Part shown: positions 36,529 to 44,363 of the stretch, piece by piece | How positions within the stretch are numbered: position 1 is the stretch's first letter | Layout of the letters: the number at the start of each line of letters is the position of its first letter | Assembly: GCA_963780895.1 (NCBI GenBank) | Contig: CAWAEG010000005.1 | Span: 124,001 to 188,000, forward strand | Reading direction: 5' to 3' | Source: DASQFI01 sp963780895 | GTDB lineage: Bacteria; Acidobacteriota; Vicinamibacteria; Vicinamibacterales; SCN-69-37 | Length of the DNA stretch: 64,000 nt | Made by a program: the position numbers and the translations under genes | Notes under the pieces: generated by a model | What the model was told of the DNA's origin: nothing | Database searches by the model: none | Seen by the model: the letters and a program-made list of their open reading frames with translations, nothing else

Positions 36529-37572
36529 TCAGGTCATCACCAGCTTGTTGACGACGCCCGCCCACGAAAGGGGCGCGATGTCCCGTCGTCCCTGCATCCC
36601 GAGCCGCTCGGCGAAGCTCTGGCTCTCGGTCAGTTCCGCGCACGCTCGCGCGAGCGCCGCTGGCTCCGGCGTGCAGATCAGTCCGTTCTCGCCGGGCCGG
36701 ACGAATTCCAGCGGACCGCCGCTGTCGGTGCACGTGATGACCGGCTTCGACGAGGCGAAGGCCTCGACCGTGACGAAACCATAATCTTCGCCCTGCGGCA
36801 CGAACACGACAGCCCGGCACGCGGCGAGGTGATCGATCAGGGCCGACTCCGTCAGGTGACCTGTGAACGAGACCCGCCCGTTCAGCCCGAGCTCACGGGC
36901 GAGCTGCTCGAGCCGCGGCCGCTCTTCCCCATCGCCGCCGATCACGAGACGCGCGCCGCGAGCCTCCGGCTGCGCCAGGGCTCGCACCACCAGCTCCGGA
37001 CGTTTGAGCGGCGAGAGCCGGGACGTGAAGAACAGATAGTCGCCGTAGCCGTCGCAGCGATAGTCCCGCTGCGGCGGCGGCGGGTGCAGCACCTCGCCGG
37101 CCACACCATTCCATCGCGCCAGCCGATCGCTCACGGCCCGAGAGATCGTGAACAGCTTCTTCACGTGGTGCTTGAAGAAGTAGGTGTCGGCCGTGCGGAT
37201 GAACGTCCGGCGGACGGTCTCCTTGATCCGGCCCTGCGGCGAGATGCTCGACGAAAACCGCTCCCAGAGATCGTAGTACTCGCGCATCGTGTGCACCAGC
37301 CAGCAGACGTGCGCCGGATGCCGGACCGCATAACTGGGAAAGCGTAGCGAGATGACCTGGTCGACGCGCTCGCCGGAGCCCGTCATGCCGACGTCGGTCA
37401 GCCAGTTCGCGAGATACGCGGGACCCTGACGGCCAAACCGGTTCGACGGCGTCGTGACGATCCCGGCCCGGTGCCCTGCTTCGAGAAGCGCGCGCTCGAG
37501 CGATCGTGCGAGGACGAGGTGGCCGCCCTCGGTCAGGGGCGGCGCGGACGTGACGATGGTGATGACCGCCAT
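36529..37572 (-). CDS. Family 4 glycosyltransferase
   Basis: 347 residues, GT-B fold. N-terminal PPLTEGGHLVLARSLERAL (acceptor-side Gly loop) and C-terminal YLFFTSRLSPLKRPELVV, LVIGGDGEERPRLEQ, and the EX7E motif PQGEDYGFVTVEAFASSKPV with the two Glu at the donor site. The central LVHTMREYYDLWERF and TFIRTADTYFFK match GT4 enzymes of lipopolysaccharide or exopolysaccharide clusters. It lies ahead of the DCC gene and is the last GT of the minus-strand cluster 36.5-41.4 kb. Confidence 0.88.
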   Translation of the reverse strand: MAVITIVTSAPPLTEGGHLVLARSLERALLEAGHRAGIVTTPSNRFGRQGPAYLANWLTDVGMTGSGERVDQVISLRFPSYAVRHPAHVCWLVHTMREYYDLWERFSSSISPQGRIKETVRRTFIRTADTYFFKHHVKKLFTISRAVSDRLARWNGVAGEVLHPPPPQRDYRCDGYGDYLFFTSRLSPLKRPELVVRALAQPEARGARLVIGGDGEERPRLEQLARELGLNGRVSFTGHLTESALIDHLAACRAVVFVPQGEDYGFVTVEAFASSKPVITCTDSGGPLEFVRPGENGLICTPEPAALARACAELTESQSFAERLGMQGRRDIAPLSWAGVVNKLVMT

Positions 37573-37574
37573 TC

Positions 37575-37629
37575 AGAAAGGCCGAAGGCCAAAGGCCGAA
37601 GGCCGAAGGGAAAGACCGAAGACACATGG
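37575..37629. repeat. Degenerate GGCCGAA tandem repeat
   Basis: About six imperfect units of GGCCGAA/GGCCAAA between the GT4 and acyltransferase genes. Confidence 0.5.
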
Positions 37630-37691
37630 CCGAGGACAGGACGCCGGGCGAGCCGCAACGGCTGCCGCTGACGAGGACGCTGGGCCAGAGC

Positions 37692-38459
37692 TCAAGGCTC
37701 GGGTGCTCGCACGATGAGTCGCGCGGGAATCCCGACGGCCGTCGCGCCCGCTGGCACGGGTTCGCGGACGACGGCGCCCGCGCCGACGATGGCGCGGTCG
37801 CCGATCGTGACGCCATCCAGGATCTTCGCGCCCGCGCCCAGCCAGACGCCGACGCCGACGTCGATCCCCGCCGACCGGCGCGGCTGGTGCAGCACTGGCT
37901 GCCCGTGATCGGCGAAGTCGTGATCGCCGCCGACCAGGTACGCGTACGCGGCGATGAGCGTGTCGGAACCGACCCGCACGCGGCTGGCGGAAAACAGCTC
38001 GCAATTGAACCCGATGTTCGCGCCGTGCTCGATCTCGATGTCGCCGTTCTTGCAGGACAGGATCGTGTTACGGCCGATGAAGACGCCGGACCCGATCTGG
38101 ATGCCGCGGTTGGTCGTGCCCTTGGCGTCGAGCAGGCAGTTGTCGTCGACGACCACGTTGTCGCCGATGTGGATTTTGTGCGGATGCCGAAGGACGACGT
38201 TCTGGCCGAAGACAACGTTGCGTCCGCAGCTGCCGAGCAGCATCGGGTAACAGGACTTGCGGAGCGCCAACCCGAGCGCGCCCGGCACGCCCTGCGTGAA
38301 CAGCACGACGAGCTCGTACTTGACGAGCGCCGCCAGGCCGGGCTGGCCGACGATCAGGGCGCTGTATTTAGCGCGCGCCCCGCCGCTCCCGCGAAAGAGC
38401 TGATCCTGGGCGCGTGGAATATCGCGCGCGGGCGCTATGTCAGATCCATCCCTGCTCAC
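37692..38459 (-). CDS. Left-handed beta-helix (hexapeptide) acyltransferase
   Basis: 255 residues. From about residue 85 the six-residue repeat pattern is continuous: IHIGDNVVVDDNCLLD, IQIGSGVFIGRNTIL, IEHGANIGFNCELF, VRVGSDTLIAAYAYLVG, then GVWLGAGAKILDGVTIGDRA and the end VVREPVPAGATAVGIPA. This is a trimeric acetyl- or acyl-transferase of the WcaF/CysE type, usually modifying sugars. The N-terminus (1-80) is not in the repeat. It overlaps the epimerase gene by 20 bases, so the start may be further in. Probably O-acetylates a sugar of the polymer built by the neighbouring GT4 enzymes. Confidence 0.85.
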   Translation of the reverse strand: MSRDGSDIAPARDIPRAQDQLFRGSGGARAKYSALIVGQPGLAALVKYELVVLFTQGVPGALGLALRKSCYPMLLGSCGRNVVFGQNVVLRHPHKIHIGDNVVVDDNCLLDAKGTTNRGIQIGSGVFIGRNTILSCKNGDIEIEHGANIGFNCELFSASRVRVGSDTLIAAYAYLVGGDHDFADHGQPVLHQPRRSAGIDVGVGVWLGAGAKILDGVTIGDRAIVGAGAVVREPVPAGATAVGIPARLIVRAPEP

Positions 38460-39420
38460 GGTACCACTCCAGCGTGCGTCCGATGCCCTCGCGCAGTGTC
38501 ACCTTGGGCTCGAAGCCAAGCTCCCGCCGGGCGCGACTGATATCGAACGCGCGGCTCTTGCGGAAGAAGTCTACACGCCGGCGGTACAACGGTGGCGACA
38601 TCCCGAGCGGCGTAAAAATCGCCTCGCAGGCGGCTCCCGCCAGCCAGACGGGCCAGACGGGCAGCCGCCGCGACGGGGGCGGCACGCGCGCGACCTCCGC
38701 CGTGACCCGCACCAACTCCGCGAGCGTCGTGACCTCGCTACCCGCCAGGATGTACGTCCGGCCCGCGGCACCCGGCACCGTCGCGCACAGCCGAAATCCC
38801 TCACAGAGGTCGTCGATGTAGGTGACGTGGTAGAAATGCCGGCCGCGGCCGAGCATCAGGAACCGGCGCTGCGCCACCGCGCCGAACACTTTGAACAGCC
38901 GCCGATCCGCCGGACCGTAGATGCCGCTCGGACGGACGATCACGAACTCCATGCCGGCGCGCCTGGCGGCTTCGGTGCCGGCGTGCTCGCCTTCGAGCTT
39001 GGTCTCCTGGTAGACGTCGCCCGGACGCACTGGCGCGTCCTCATCCGCAGGCGGATGCTCGACGTCGCCGTGCACGCCGACCGTGCTGCAGTGCACGACG
39101 CGGCGAACGCCCGCCCGTTTCGCGAGCGTCACGATCTCGCCCACGGCTGTCGCGTTGACCGCGCGATAGGCGGCCGCGGAGAGACCGGCTTCGCGATAGA
39201 GCGCGGCGATGTTGTAGACGACCTCGACGCCGGCCATGGCGCGCTCGAGACTCGCGCGATCCGTGAGGTCGCCCTGGACGATCTCGATCGACCCAGTGGC
39301 GAGCGAGCCGGCTTTGGCGCGATCGCGCACGAGCCCCCGGACGTCGTCGCCACGCTCGGCGAGAAACCGCGCCAGACGTCCGCCGGTGAAGCCTGTGGCT
39401 CCCGTGACGAGCGCCTTCAC
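38440..39420 (-). CDS. NAD(P)-dependent sugar epimerase/reductase (extended SDR, HpnA-like)
   Basis: 326 residues. Rossmann motif LVTGATGFTGGRLARFLAE; catalytic YQETK (with preceding VVHCSTVGVHG); FYHVTYIDDLCEGF and RRELGFEPKVTLREGI at the C-terminus. The TGATGFTG spacing and the following GLVRDRAKAG are shared with the hopanoid-associated sugar epimerases HpnA, but no hopanoid gene is present, so a nucleotide-sugar role in this glycan cluster is equally possible. Its stop overlaps the acyltransferase start by 20 bases and its start overlaps the methyltransferase stop (ATGA at 39417-39420). Confidence 0.8.
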   Translation of the reverse strand: MKALVTGATGFTGGRLARFLAERGDDVRGLVRDRAKAGSLATGSIEIVQGDLTDRASLERAMAGVEVVYNIAALYREAGLSAAAYRAVNATAVGEIVTLAKRAGVRRVVHCSTVGVHGDVEHPPADEDAPVRPGDVYQETKLEGEHAGTEAARRAGMEFVIVRPSGIYGPADRRLFKVFGAVAQRRFLMLGRGRHFYHVTYIDDLCEGFRLCATVPGAAGRTYILAGSEVTTLAELVRVTAEVARVPPPSRRLPVWPVWLAGAACEAIFTPLGMSPPLYRRRVDFFRKSRAFDISRARRELGFEPKVTLREGIGRTLEWYREQGWI

Positions 39421-40181
39421 CGCTCGGCTACCAGCGTGACCGGCGATCCGGCGATTCGGGAGAGCCCGACGGCCGTGAGCCCGCGCTCGATCGACCGGGT
39501 GAACCCGAGCCGGCCGATCGCTTTGTGAAACGCAATCGGCAGGACGAACTGCCGCCGGACGATGACCGGATGGAAGCCGTGCGCCTGAAACGCGGCGAGC
39601 ACGTCACGCTCGGCGATCACGCGGTAGGCCTCGACGTTCCGGCCGAGCGACTTCGCGATCCGCCGGGCGCCGCTTTCGAGCGCCGCCGCACTCGAGCTCG
39701 ACGGGAAATCGACCACGACGCGCCAGCGCGCGACGCGGCAGAGCTCGGCGACACAGGTCCGCCAGTCGATCGCGTGCATGAGCACCCGCAGACACACCAC
39801 GGCGTCCACGCTGCCCGTGGCGAACGGCAGCGCATGGGCGTCGGCCAGCCCGACGCGTACGACGACCGACGCGTCGGCGGCCTTCGCGCGCGCCACGCGA
39901 AGCATTTCGGGCGAGGCATCCACGCCGATGACCGCCGCGCCCGACTGGGCGAGGCCGATCGCCGCGCGACCGGTGCCCGTGCCGACGTCCAGGACGGTCC
40001 GGCCGCGCACCGGAGACAGCGCGTCGCGCAGGAGCGACTGCTGACATTCGAGCAGGTATTGGCCGATGGGTCCGCCAAACCGCAGCGCGTCGAAGCCCTC
40101 GGCGACGTCCCGGCTGGCGTAATGAGAGTAGCTGTAATGGTCCCGAGGAGCACCCGTATCTGGCTCGATCGTCGAGCTCAC
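39417..40181 (-). CDS. SAM-dependent methyltransferase
   Basis: 254 residues. Motif I VLDVGTGTGRAAIGLA, VIGVDASPEMLRVARAKA, and the acidic strand VDAVVCLRVLMHAIDW. The N-terminus DHYSYSHYASRDVAEGFDALRF is typical of methyltransferases in polysaccharide clusters. It probably methylates a sugar or a lipid carrier in the same pathway as the neighbouring enzymes. It overlaps the epimerase by 4 bases and the upstream GT4 by 4 bases (40178-40181). Confidence 0.85.
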   Translation of the reverse strand: MSSTIEPDTGAPRDHYSYSHYASRDVAEGFDALRFGGPIGQYLLECQQSLLRDALSPVRGRTVLDVGTGTGRAAIGLAQSGAAVIGVDASPEMLRVARAKAADASVVVRVGLADAHALPFATGSVDAVVCLRVLMHAIDWRTCVAELCRVARWRVVVDFPSSSSAAALESGARRIAKSLGRNVEAYRVIAERDVLAAFQAHGFHPVIVRRQFVLPIAFHKAIGRLGFTRSIERGLTAVGLSRIAGSPVTLVAER

Positions 40182-41377
40182 GCGACGCCTCCGGCCGTCT
40201 CGGGCCGGGATCGATCGACGAGCGCGCCGACGGCCTGCTGCGTGCGGGCAATGAACGCCTCGTCGCTGTATTTCGTGTCGGCGAGCGCGCGCGCACGCGC
40301 GCCGGTTTCGGCGGCCCGGTCGGGCCGGGTCAGCACCTCGAGAATCGCGGCCGCAAACGCGTCGGGAGTCGGATCGGCAAGAAACGCGGTGTCATCGGAG
40401 AGAACCTGCGTGTGGGTGCGCAGCCTCGTCGCGACGATGGGACGGCCGGACCGGAGGTACTGGTAAATCTTGAGCGGCGTGTTCGTGCCGGTCGATCGCG
40501 GCGAGACGAGCACCGTTGCGCCGTCGAGGTACGCCGGAATGTCTTCGGCCGGCCGCTGACCGGCAAGGGTGACCGCCTGCCCGAGGCCGAGAGCTTGCAC
40601 GCGGGCGCGCGCGGCCTCGACCTGCTCGACGTCGCCGCCCACGAGCACCAGCTTCGCGTCGGGCCGCTGGGCGAGCACGCGCGACATCGCCTCGTACAGC
40701 AGCTCGAGTCCCTGGTACGCCTCGAACGTACCGGTGTACATGATGATCGGCACGTCCGGCCCCAGGCCGAGCCCCTGGCGGACCGCGTCGCCCGTGCCCG
40801 GCGTCGGCCGGTCTCCCGAACCCGGCGCGTTTTCGATGAGCACCGTCGGGACGTCCGGGTCGACCGCCTTCACGGTGTCCTCGAGCTCCGGACAGATCAC
40901 GATGACGACCCGCGAGCGGCGGATCATCTGGCGTTCGAGGCCGGCCAGCAGGCGCGACAGCCACGCGCGGTTCGAGTATCCGAAGTTCGCGATCTGCTGC
41001 GGCAGGCTCGAGTGCATGTCGTACAAGTGCGGCACGCGCAGGAGCCACGCGATCAGGATGCCGAGCGCGCCGCCTTCCTCGTGCGAGTGCACGGCATCGT
41101 AGCGGCGCGTCATCGCCAGCCGCATGGCCGTGCAGAAGAGCGACAGATCGAGCGGGACTTTCGGCCAGGACGGTCCAATCTTCACGCGCCGGATGAACGG
41201 CGGACGGACACAGCGCGCGATCCGGAGACCCGGCATCTCGACGTCCCGGCCGAACGGATACGTCACCAGGTCCACCGTGTGTCCCAGCGTCGTCAGTGCA
41301 CGGATGCGATGGAATTCCGAGAACGGCGTGCCGCGGGGCTCGAAAAACGGCTCCGGGGCAATCATCAGGATGTGCAT
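40178..41377 (-). CDS. Family 4 glycosyltransferase
   Basis: 399 residues starting MHILMIAPEPFFEPRGTPFSEFHRI (GT4 acceptor loop with RGTP). Donor domain: IIMYTGTFEAYQGLELLYEA, AKLVLVGGDVEQVEAARA, VTLAGQRPAEDIPAYLDGA and PRSTGTNTPLKIYQYLRSGRP, where TNTPLKIYQYL is the position of the EX7E-like element. I set the start at the ATG 41375-41377; the open frame is much longer on this strand and is a shadow of the divergent gene at 41489. It opens the minus-strand run of GT4, methyltransferase, epimerase and acyltransferase, joined by 4-base overlaps. Confidence 0.9.
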   Translation of the reverse strand: MHILMIAPEPFFEPRGTPFSEFHRIRALTTLGHTVDLVTYPFGRDVEMPGLRIARCVRPPFIRRVKIGPSWPKVPLDLSLFCTAMRLAMTRRYDAVHSHEEGGALGILIAWLLRVPHLYDMHSSLPQQIANFGYSNRAWLSRLLAGLERQMIRRSRVVIVICPELEDTVKAVDPDVPTVLIENAPGSGDRPTPGTGDAVRQGLGLGPDVPIIMYTGTFEAYQGLELLYEAMSRVLAQRPDAKLVLVGGDVEQVEAARARVQALGLGQAVTLAGQRPAEDIPAYLDGATVLVSPRSTGTNTPLKIYQYLRSGRPIVATRLRTHTQVLSDDTAFLADPTPDAFAAAILEVLTRPDRAAETGARARALADTKYSDEAFIARTQQAVGALVDRSRPETAGGVA

Positions 41378-41488
41378 GCGCGTCGGCCCGGCCGCGCGGG
41401 CGGATCCACGACGCCTACATGCTACACTACGCCGCTCGCATCCTCGTCCGGTGCCGCTGCGCGACGTGGCTGAATTCACGCACGTGAA

Positions 41489-42487
41489 ATGAACGAACAG
41501 CCTTCGGGCGGGCCCCAGCCGCGCGGCGGGCGTCACGCCCTTCTCTGGACCCTCAAGATTCTCGTGAGCGGCGGACTCCTCGCCGTGCTGCTTGCGCGCG
41601 TGGACCTGGCGCGGCTCTGGCATCTCTCGCGGACAGCGTCGATCGGGTGGCTGGCGGCCGCGCTGTTCGTCTACTTCATCGGCATCGTCGTCAGCACCTG
41701 GCGCTGGGGGCTGCTGCTCGACGCGCAGCACGTCACAGTCCGATTCGCGACACGGCTCAAGTCTTTTCTCGTCGCGACGTTCTTCAACAACTTTCTGCCG
41801 TCGAACATCGGCGGCGACGTCATCCGAATTCGCGACACCGCCGGACCCGCCGGCTCGAAGACGCTCGCGACGACGGTGGTGCTCGTCGACCGCGGGCTCG
41901 GGCTGCTCGGGCTCGTCTTCGTCGCGGCGTCGGGCGCGACGCTCGCCGCGCGAATGAGCGCCGCGATCGGGCCGATGGCTCCCGGTCTGCTCTGGGGCGC
42001 GCTCGCGGCCGCGATCGCGCTCGCCGCGCCCGTCGTGCTGCTGCCGCACGGCATCGCGAAGCTGTTGCGGCCTCTGCGTGCGATTCACCAGGAGTGGGTC
42101 GAGGAGCGGCTTGAGCGCCTCACGTCCGCGCTCGCGCGGTTTCGCGATGAACCCAAAGTACTGGCGGCCTGCTTCGCCGGCGCCATCGTCGTCCAGGCGC
42201 TGATCGTCGGCTTCTACTGGGCGATCGCGGTGGCGCTCAACCTCCACGTGCCGTTGGCCCATCTGGCGATCGTGGTCCCGATGTCGCTGGTCGTCCAGAT
42301 GCTCCCGATGTCGGTCAACGGGTTCGGTGTTCGCGAAGCGACCTTCGGGTTCTACTTCACGCAGCTCGGACAGCCCCTCGAGTCCGCCCTCGCGCTCTCC
42401 TTCATCGGGGCGGCGCTGATCATGGTCTTCTCCACTTCGGGCGTCCCGTTTCTGCTTCGCAGGAGGCGGCGCGCGAACGCCGCGTGA
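41489..42487 (+). CDS. Lysylphosphatidylglycerol synthase TM-region-like membrane protein (flippase-like)
   Basis: 332 residues with about eight membrane segments. Signature: FVYFIGIVVSTWRWGLLL, ATFFNNFLPSNIGGDVIR and the late VQMLPMSVNGFGVREATFGF, all typical of the UPF0104/LPG_synthase_TM family. MprF homologues flip lipid; many relatives in glycan clusters have unassigned roles and may move or modify polyprenyl-linked sugars. It diverges from the GT4 gene at 41377; the gap carries the candidate -10 TACACT at 41423-41428. A similar protein is encoded at 55201. Confidence 0.85.
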   Translation: MNEQPSGGPQPRGGRHALLWTLKILVSGGLLAVLLARVDLARLWHLSRTASIGWLAAALFVYFIGIVVSTWRWGLLLDAQHVTVRFATRLKSFLVATFFNNFLPSNIGGDVIRIRDTAGPAGSKTLATTVVLVDRGLGLLGLVFVAASGATLAARMSAAIGPMAPGLLWGALAAAIALAAPVVLLPHGIAKLLRPLRAIHQEWVEERLERLTSALARFRDEPKVLAACFAGAIVVQALIVGFYWAIAVALNLHVPLAHLAIVVPMSLVVQMLPMSVNGFGVREATFGFYFTQLGQPLESALALSFIGAALIMVFSTSGVPFLLRRRRRANAA

Positions 42488-42509
42488 AGGTTGTGTAGGC
42501 GGGCTATTC

Positions 42510-42642
42510 CGTTTTCGAGATCGGCGTAGCATGTTCCGGCGCCCTCCCGCTCGCCGCTTGCCGCAAGGCAGCGCGACTGGGCCTGCCTCGCGGCGCTCGC
42601 AAAGGTCGGGCACCGGAACACGCTACGCCGATCTCGAAAACG
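42510..42642. repeat. Dispersed inverted-repeat element with 30-base arms
   Basis: Arms 42510-42539 and 42613-42642: CGTTTTCGAGATCGGCGTAG then TGTTCCGG, and the complement, with a single mismatch. The interior carries CTCCCGCTCGCCGCTTGCCGC and other words present in the element at 24288-24475. It fills the space between converging genes at 42487 and 42693. Confidence 0.85.
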
Positions 42643-42692
42643 CTCCAGCCCATCCCTGGATCCACTCTGCACGTGTTCTCAGGCTCCGATCC

Positions 42693-44363
42693 TCACTCCG
42701 GAAACCTGACGATTTCATACAGCAACGTATCCGCATCCCGCACGATGAGCCGCAGGTTCTCCTGATAGGCCGGGAATCGCGCAAGAAGAATCGCCCGCTT
42801 CTCAGCGTCACCGTACGTGTCGAGATGTATGACGACGTATTTGGCCTGATGCGCGCGAAGGATGCGGAAGGACTCCGCGTCCGGGAATCCGTTGATCGGG
42901 ATCGCCATGTCGCGGAAGTCCTGCGGGATGTAGTCGCTGTAACCGTTGATCAACGGCTGCCAGTGCCAGATCGAGTCGAACATATAGCGCGTGTGCCGGA
43001 AGAGCTCGGTCGATCGATACGGGAAGTGGAATTCGACGACACCGCCGCGCGGAAGATTCGCGAGACGACGGTACGCCTCGGGCAGCGGATCGGGTTCGTG
43101 GAGATCCCACGGCACCGCGGCCACTTCGATCGCGACGGCGGCGGTGAGCGCAGCCGCGAGCCACTGGCGACGGTCGGCCAGCATGCGCACCAGCCCGAAG
43201 CCGGCGAGCACGGCGACGGCAAAGCCGACGACGGCGCCGAACCGGGCCGGCGCGCGCAAGAAGGACATGAACGGCGTCGTGTGCGCGAGGACGCTGTAGA
43301 GACCCGCCGCGGGCCCCAGCGATGCCCACAGTGACAACACCCCGAGTGCGACGTAGAACGACGCGACTCGCCGCGGGCTCGTCGGATTCTTCCAGTCGCG
43401 CGCAGCCGTCGAGCGCGTCGTCGCCCAGGTGCCCAGGACGGCAAAGATCGTGAGGAGGAGCCCTGGAAACAGTCCCTCCTTCGCCGGCCCGAGACCGGTC
43501 AACACGCGATCGCCCACCCACTCGTGCATGCGCGACGGCGAGGAGAGATAGGCGCGCAGATTCGCGGAGTGGTCGCCTGCTTCGTCGAGATTGACGGCCC
43601 GCCGGGCGCCCGCCTGGCTGCGAAGCTCGAGGTACGGGCGCAGGACGGGCGCGACCAGGGCGCCCGAGACCACGACGGCCAGCGCGAGTCCGGTCCAGTA
43701 GCGTCGCTGGTGCGGGTGGCCGAACGCAAACCAGAGCGCGGCGAAACCGATGGCGAGCCCCGCGAAGATGCCGTAGTACCCGCACGAGAGTGCCGCCAGC
43801 ACCAGTGACAGGCCGAGCCCCATACCCCGCCACAGGCCCGGCGCCTCCACCAACCGATGAAAGGCCAGGAACACGAGCGGGAACACCCACACCATCAGCA
43901 GCTGCACGTGCGCCGTCTTCGCGGCGACATATGGCGCGAAGGCGAACCCCGTCGCGGCGACGATCGCGCCGCTCCAGGAGCCAGTCAGACGGCGCACGAG
44001 CGCCCACATCGACACGAACGCCAGGATCAGAATCAGAAAGACCGCGACGTTGTGAGCCGCGAGCGGATTTCGCGTGACGGCGTAGACCGGCGCCGCCAGC
44101 GCGCCGGCGACGAGGTTCGCTTCGGAATAGGCGAGCGTGCCGGTGCGCGGGTAGAAGATATTGGCGTTGAAGACATTCCGCGGGTCGTCCACCAGCGCAT
44201 GCGCGACCCACGCGACGTTCCACACGCTGAACTTTCCGTCATCCGTATCCACACGGGCGACCGAGCCGGGCCGGGCGATGGTCGGATAGCTCAGGACCGC
44301 GGCGAGCGCGGCGCCGGCGGTGAGGGCGATGACAAACTGGCGCCCCGCCGGACTCGACATCAC
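42693..44363 (-). CDS. GT-C type polytopic membrane glycosyltransferase
   Basis: 556 residues with about eleven membrane segments. A catalytic-like acidic loop follows the first segment (ARVDTDDGKFSVWNVAWVAH). Then the NVFNANIFYPRTGTLAYSEANLV stretch and FAFAPYVAAKTAHVQLLM motifs recur in bacterial membrane glycosyltransferases of the PMT/YfhO kind. The C-terminal 130 residues (from LPRGGVVEFHFPYRSTELF) form a periplasmic domain. The start ATG overlaps the stop of the gene at 44360 by four bases, giving a coupled pair of GT-C enzymes. Substrate unknown. Confidence 0.7.
   Translation of the reverse strand: MMSSPAGRQFVIALTAGAALAAVLSYPTIARPGSVARVDTDDGKFSVWNVAWVAHALVDDPRNVFNANIFYPRTGTLAYSEANLVAGALAAPVYAVTRNPLAAHNVAVFLILILAFVSMWALVRRLTGSWSGAIVAATGFAFAPYVAAKTAHVQLLMVWVFPLVFLAFHRLVEAPGLWRGMGLGLSLVLAALSCGYYGIFAGLAIGFAALWFAFGHPHQRRYWTGLALAVVVSGALVAPVLRPYLELRSQAGARRAVNLDEAGDHSANLRAYLSSPSRMHEWVGDRVLTGLGPAKEGLFPGLLLTIFAVLGTWATTRSTAARDWKNPTSPRRVASFYVALGVLSLWASLGPAAGLYSVLAHTTPFMSFLRAPARFGAVVGFAVAVLAGFGLVRMLADRRQWLAAALTAAVAIEVAAVPWDLHEPDPLPEAYRRLANLPRGGVVEFHFPYRSTELFRHTRYMFDSIWHWQPLINGYSDYIPQDFRDMAIPINGFPDAESFRILRAHQAKYVVIHLDTYGDAEKRAILLARFPAYQENLRLIVRDADTLLYEIVRFPE

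Noticed and set aside
40178..42613. An 811-residue frame with long N-terminus ahead of the GT4 gene
   Set aside because: The extra N-terminal part is antisense to the membrane gene at 41489; GT4 homology begins at ATG 41375-41377.
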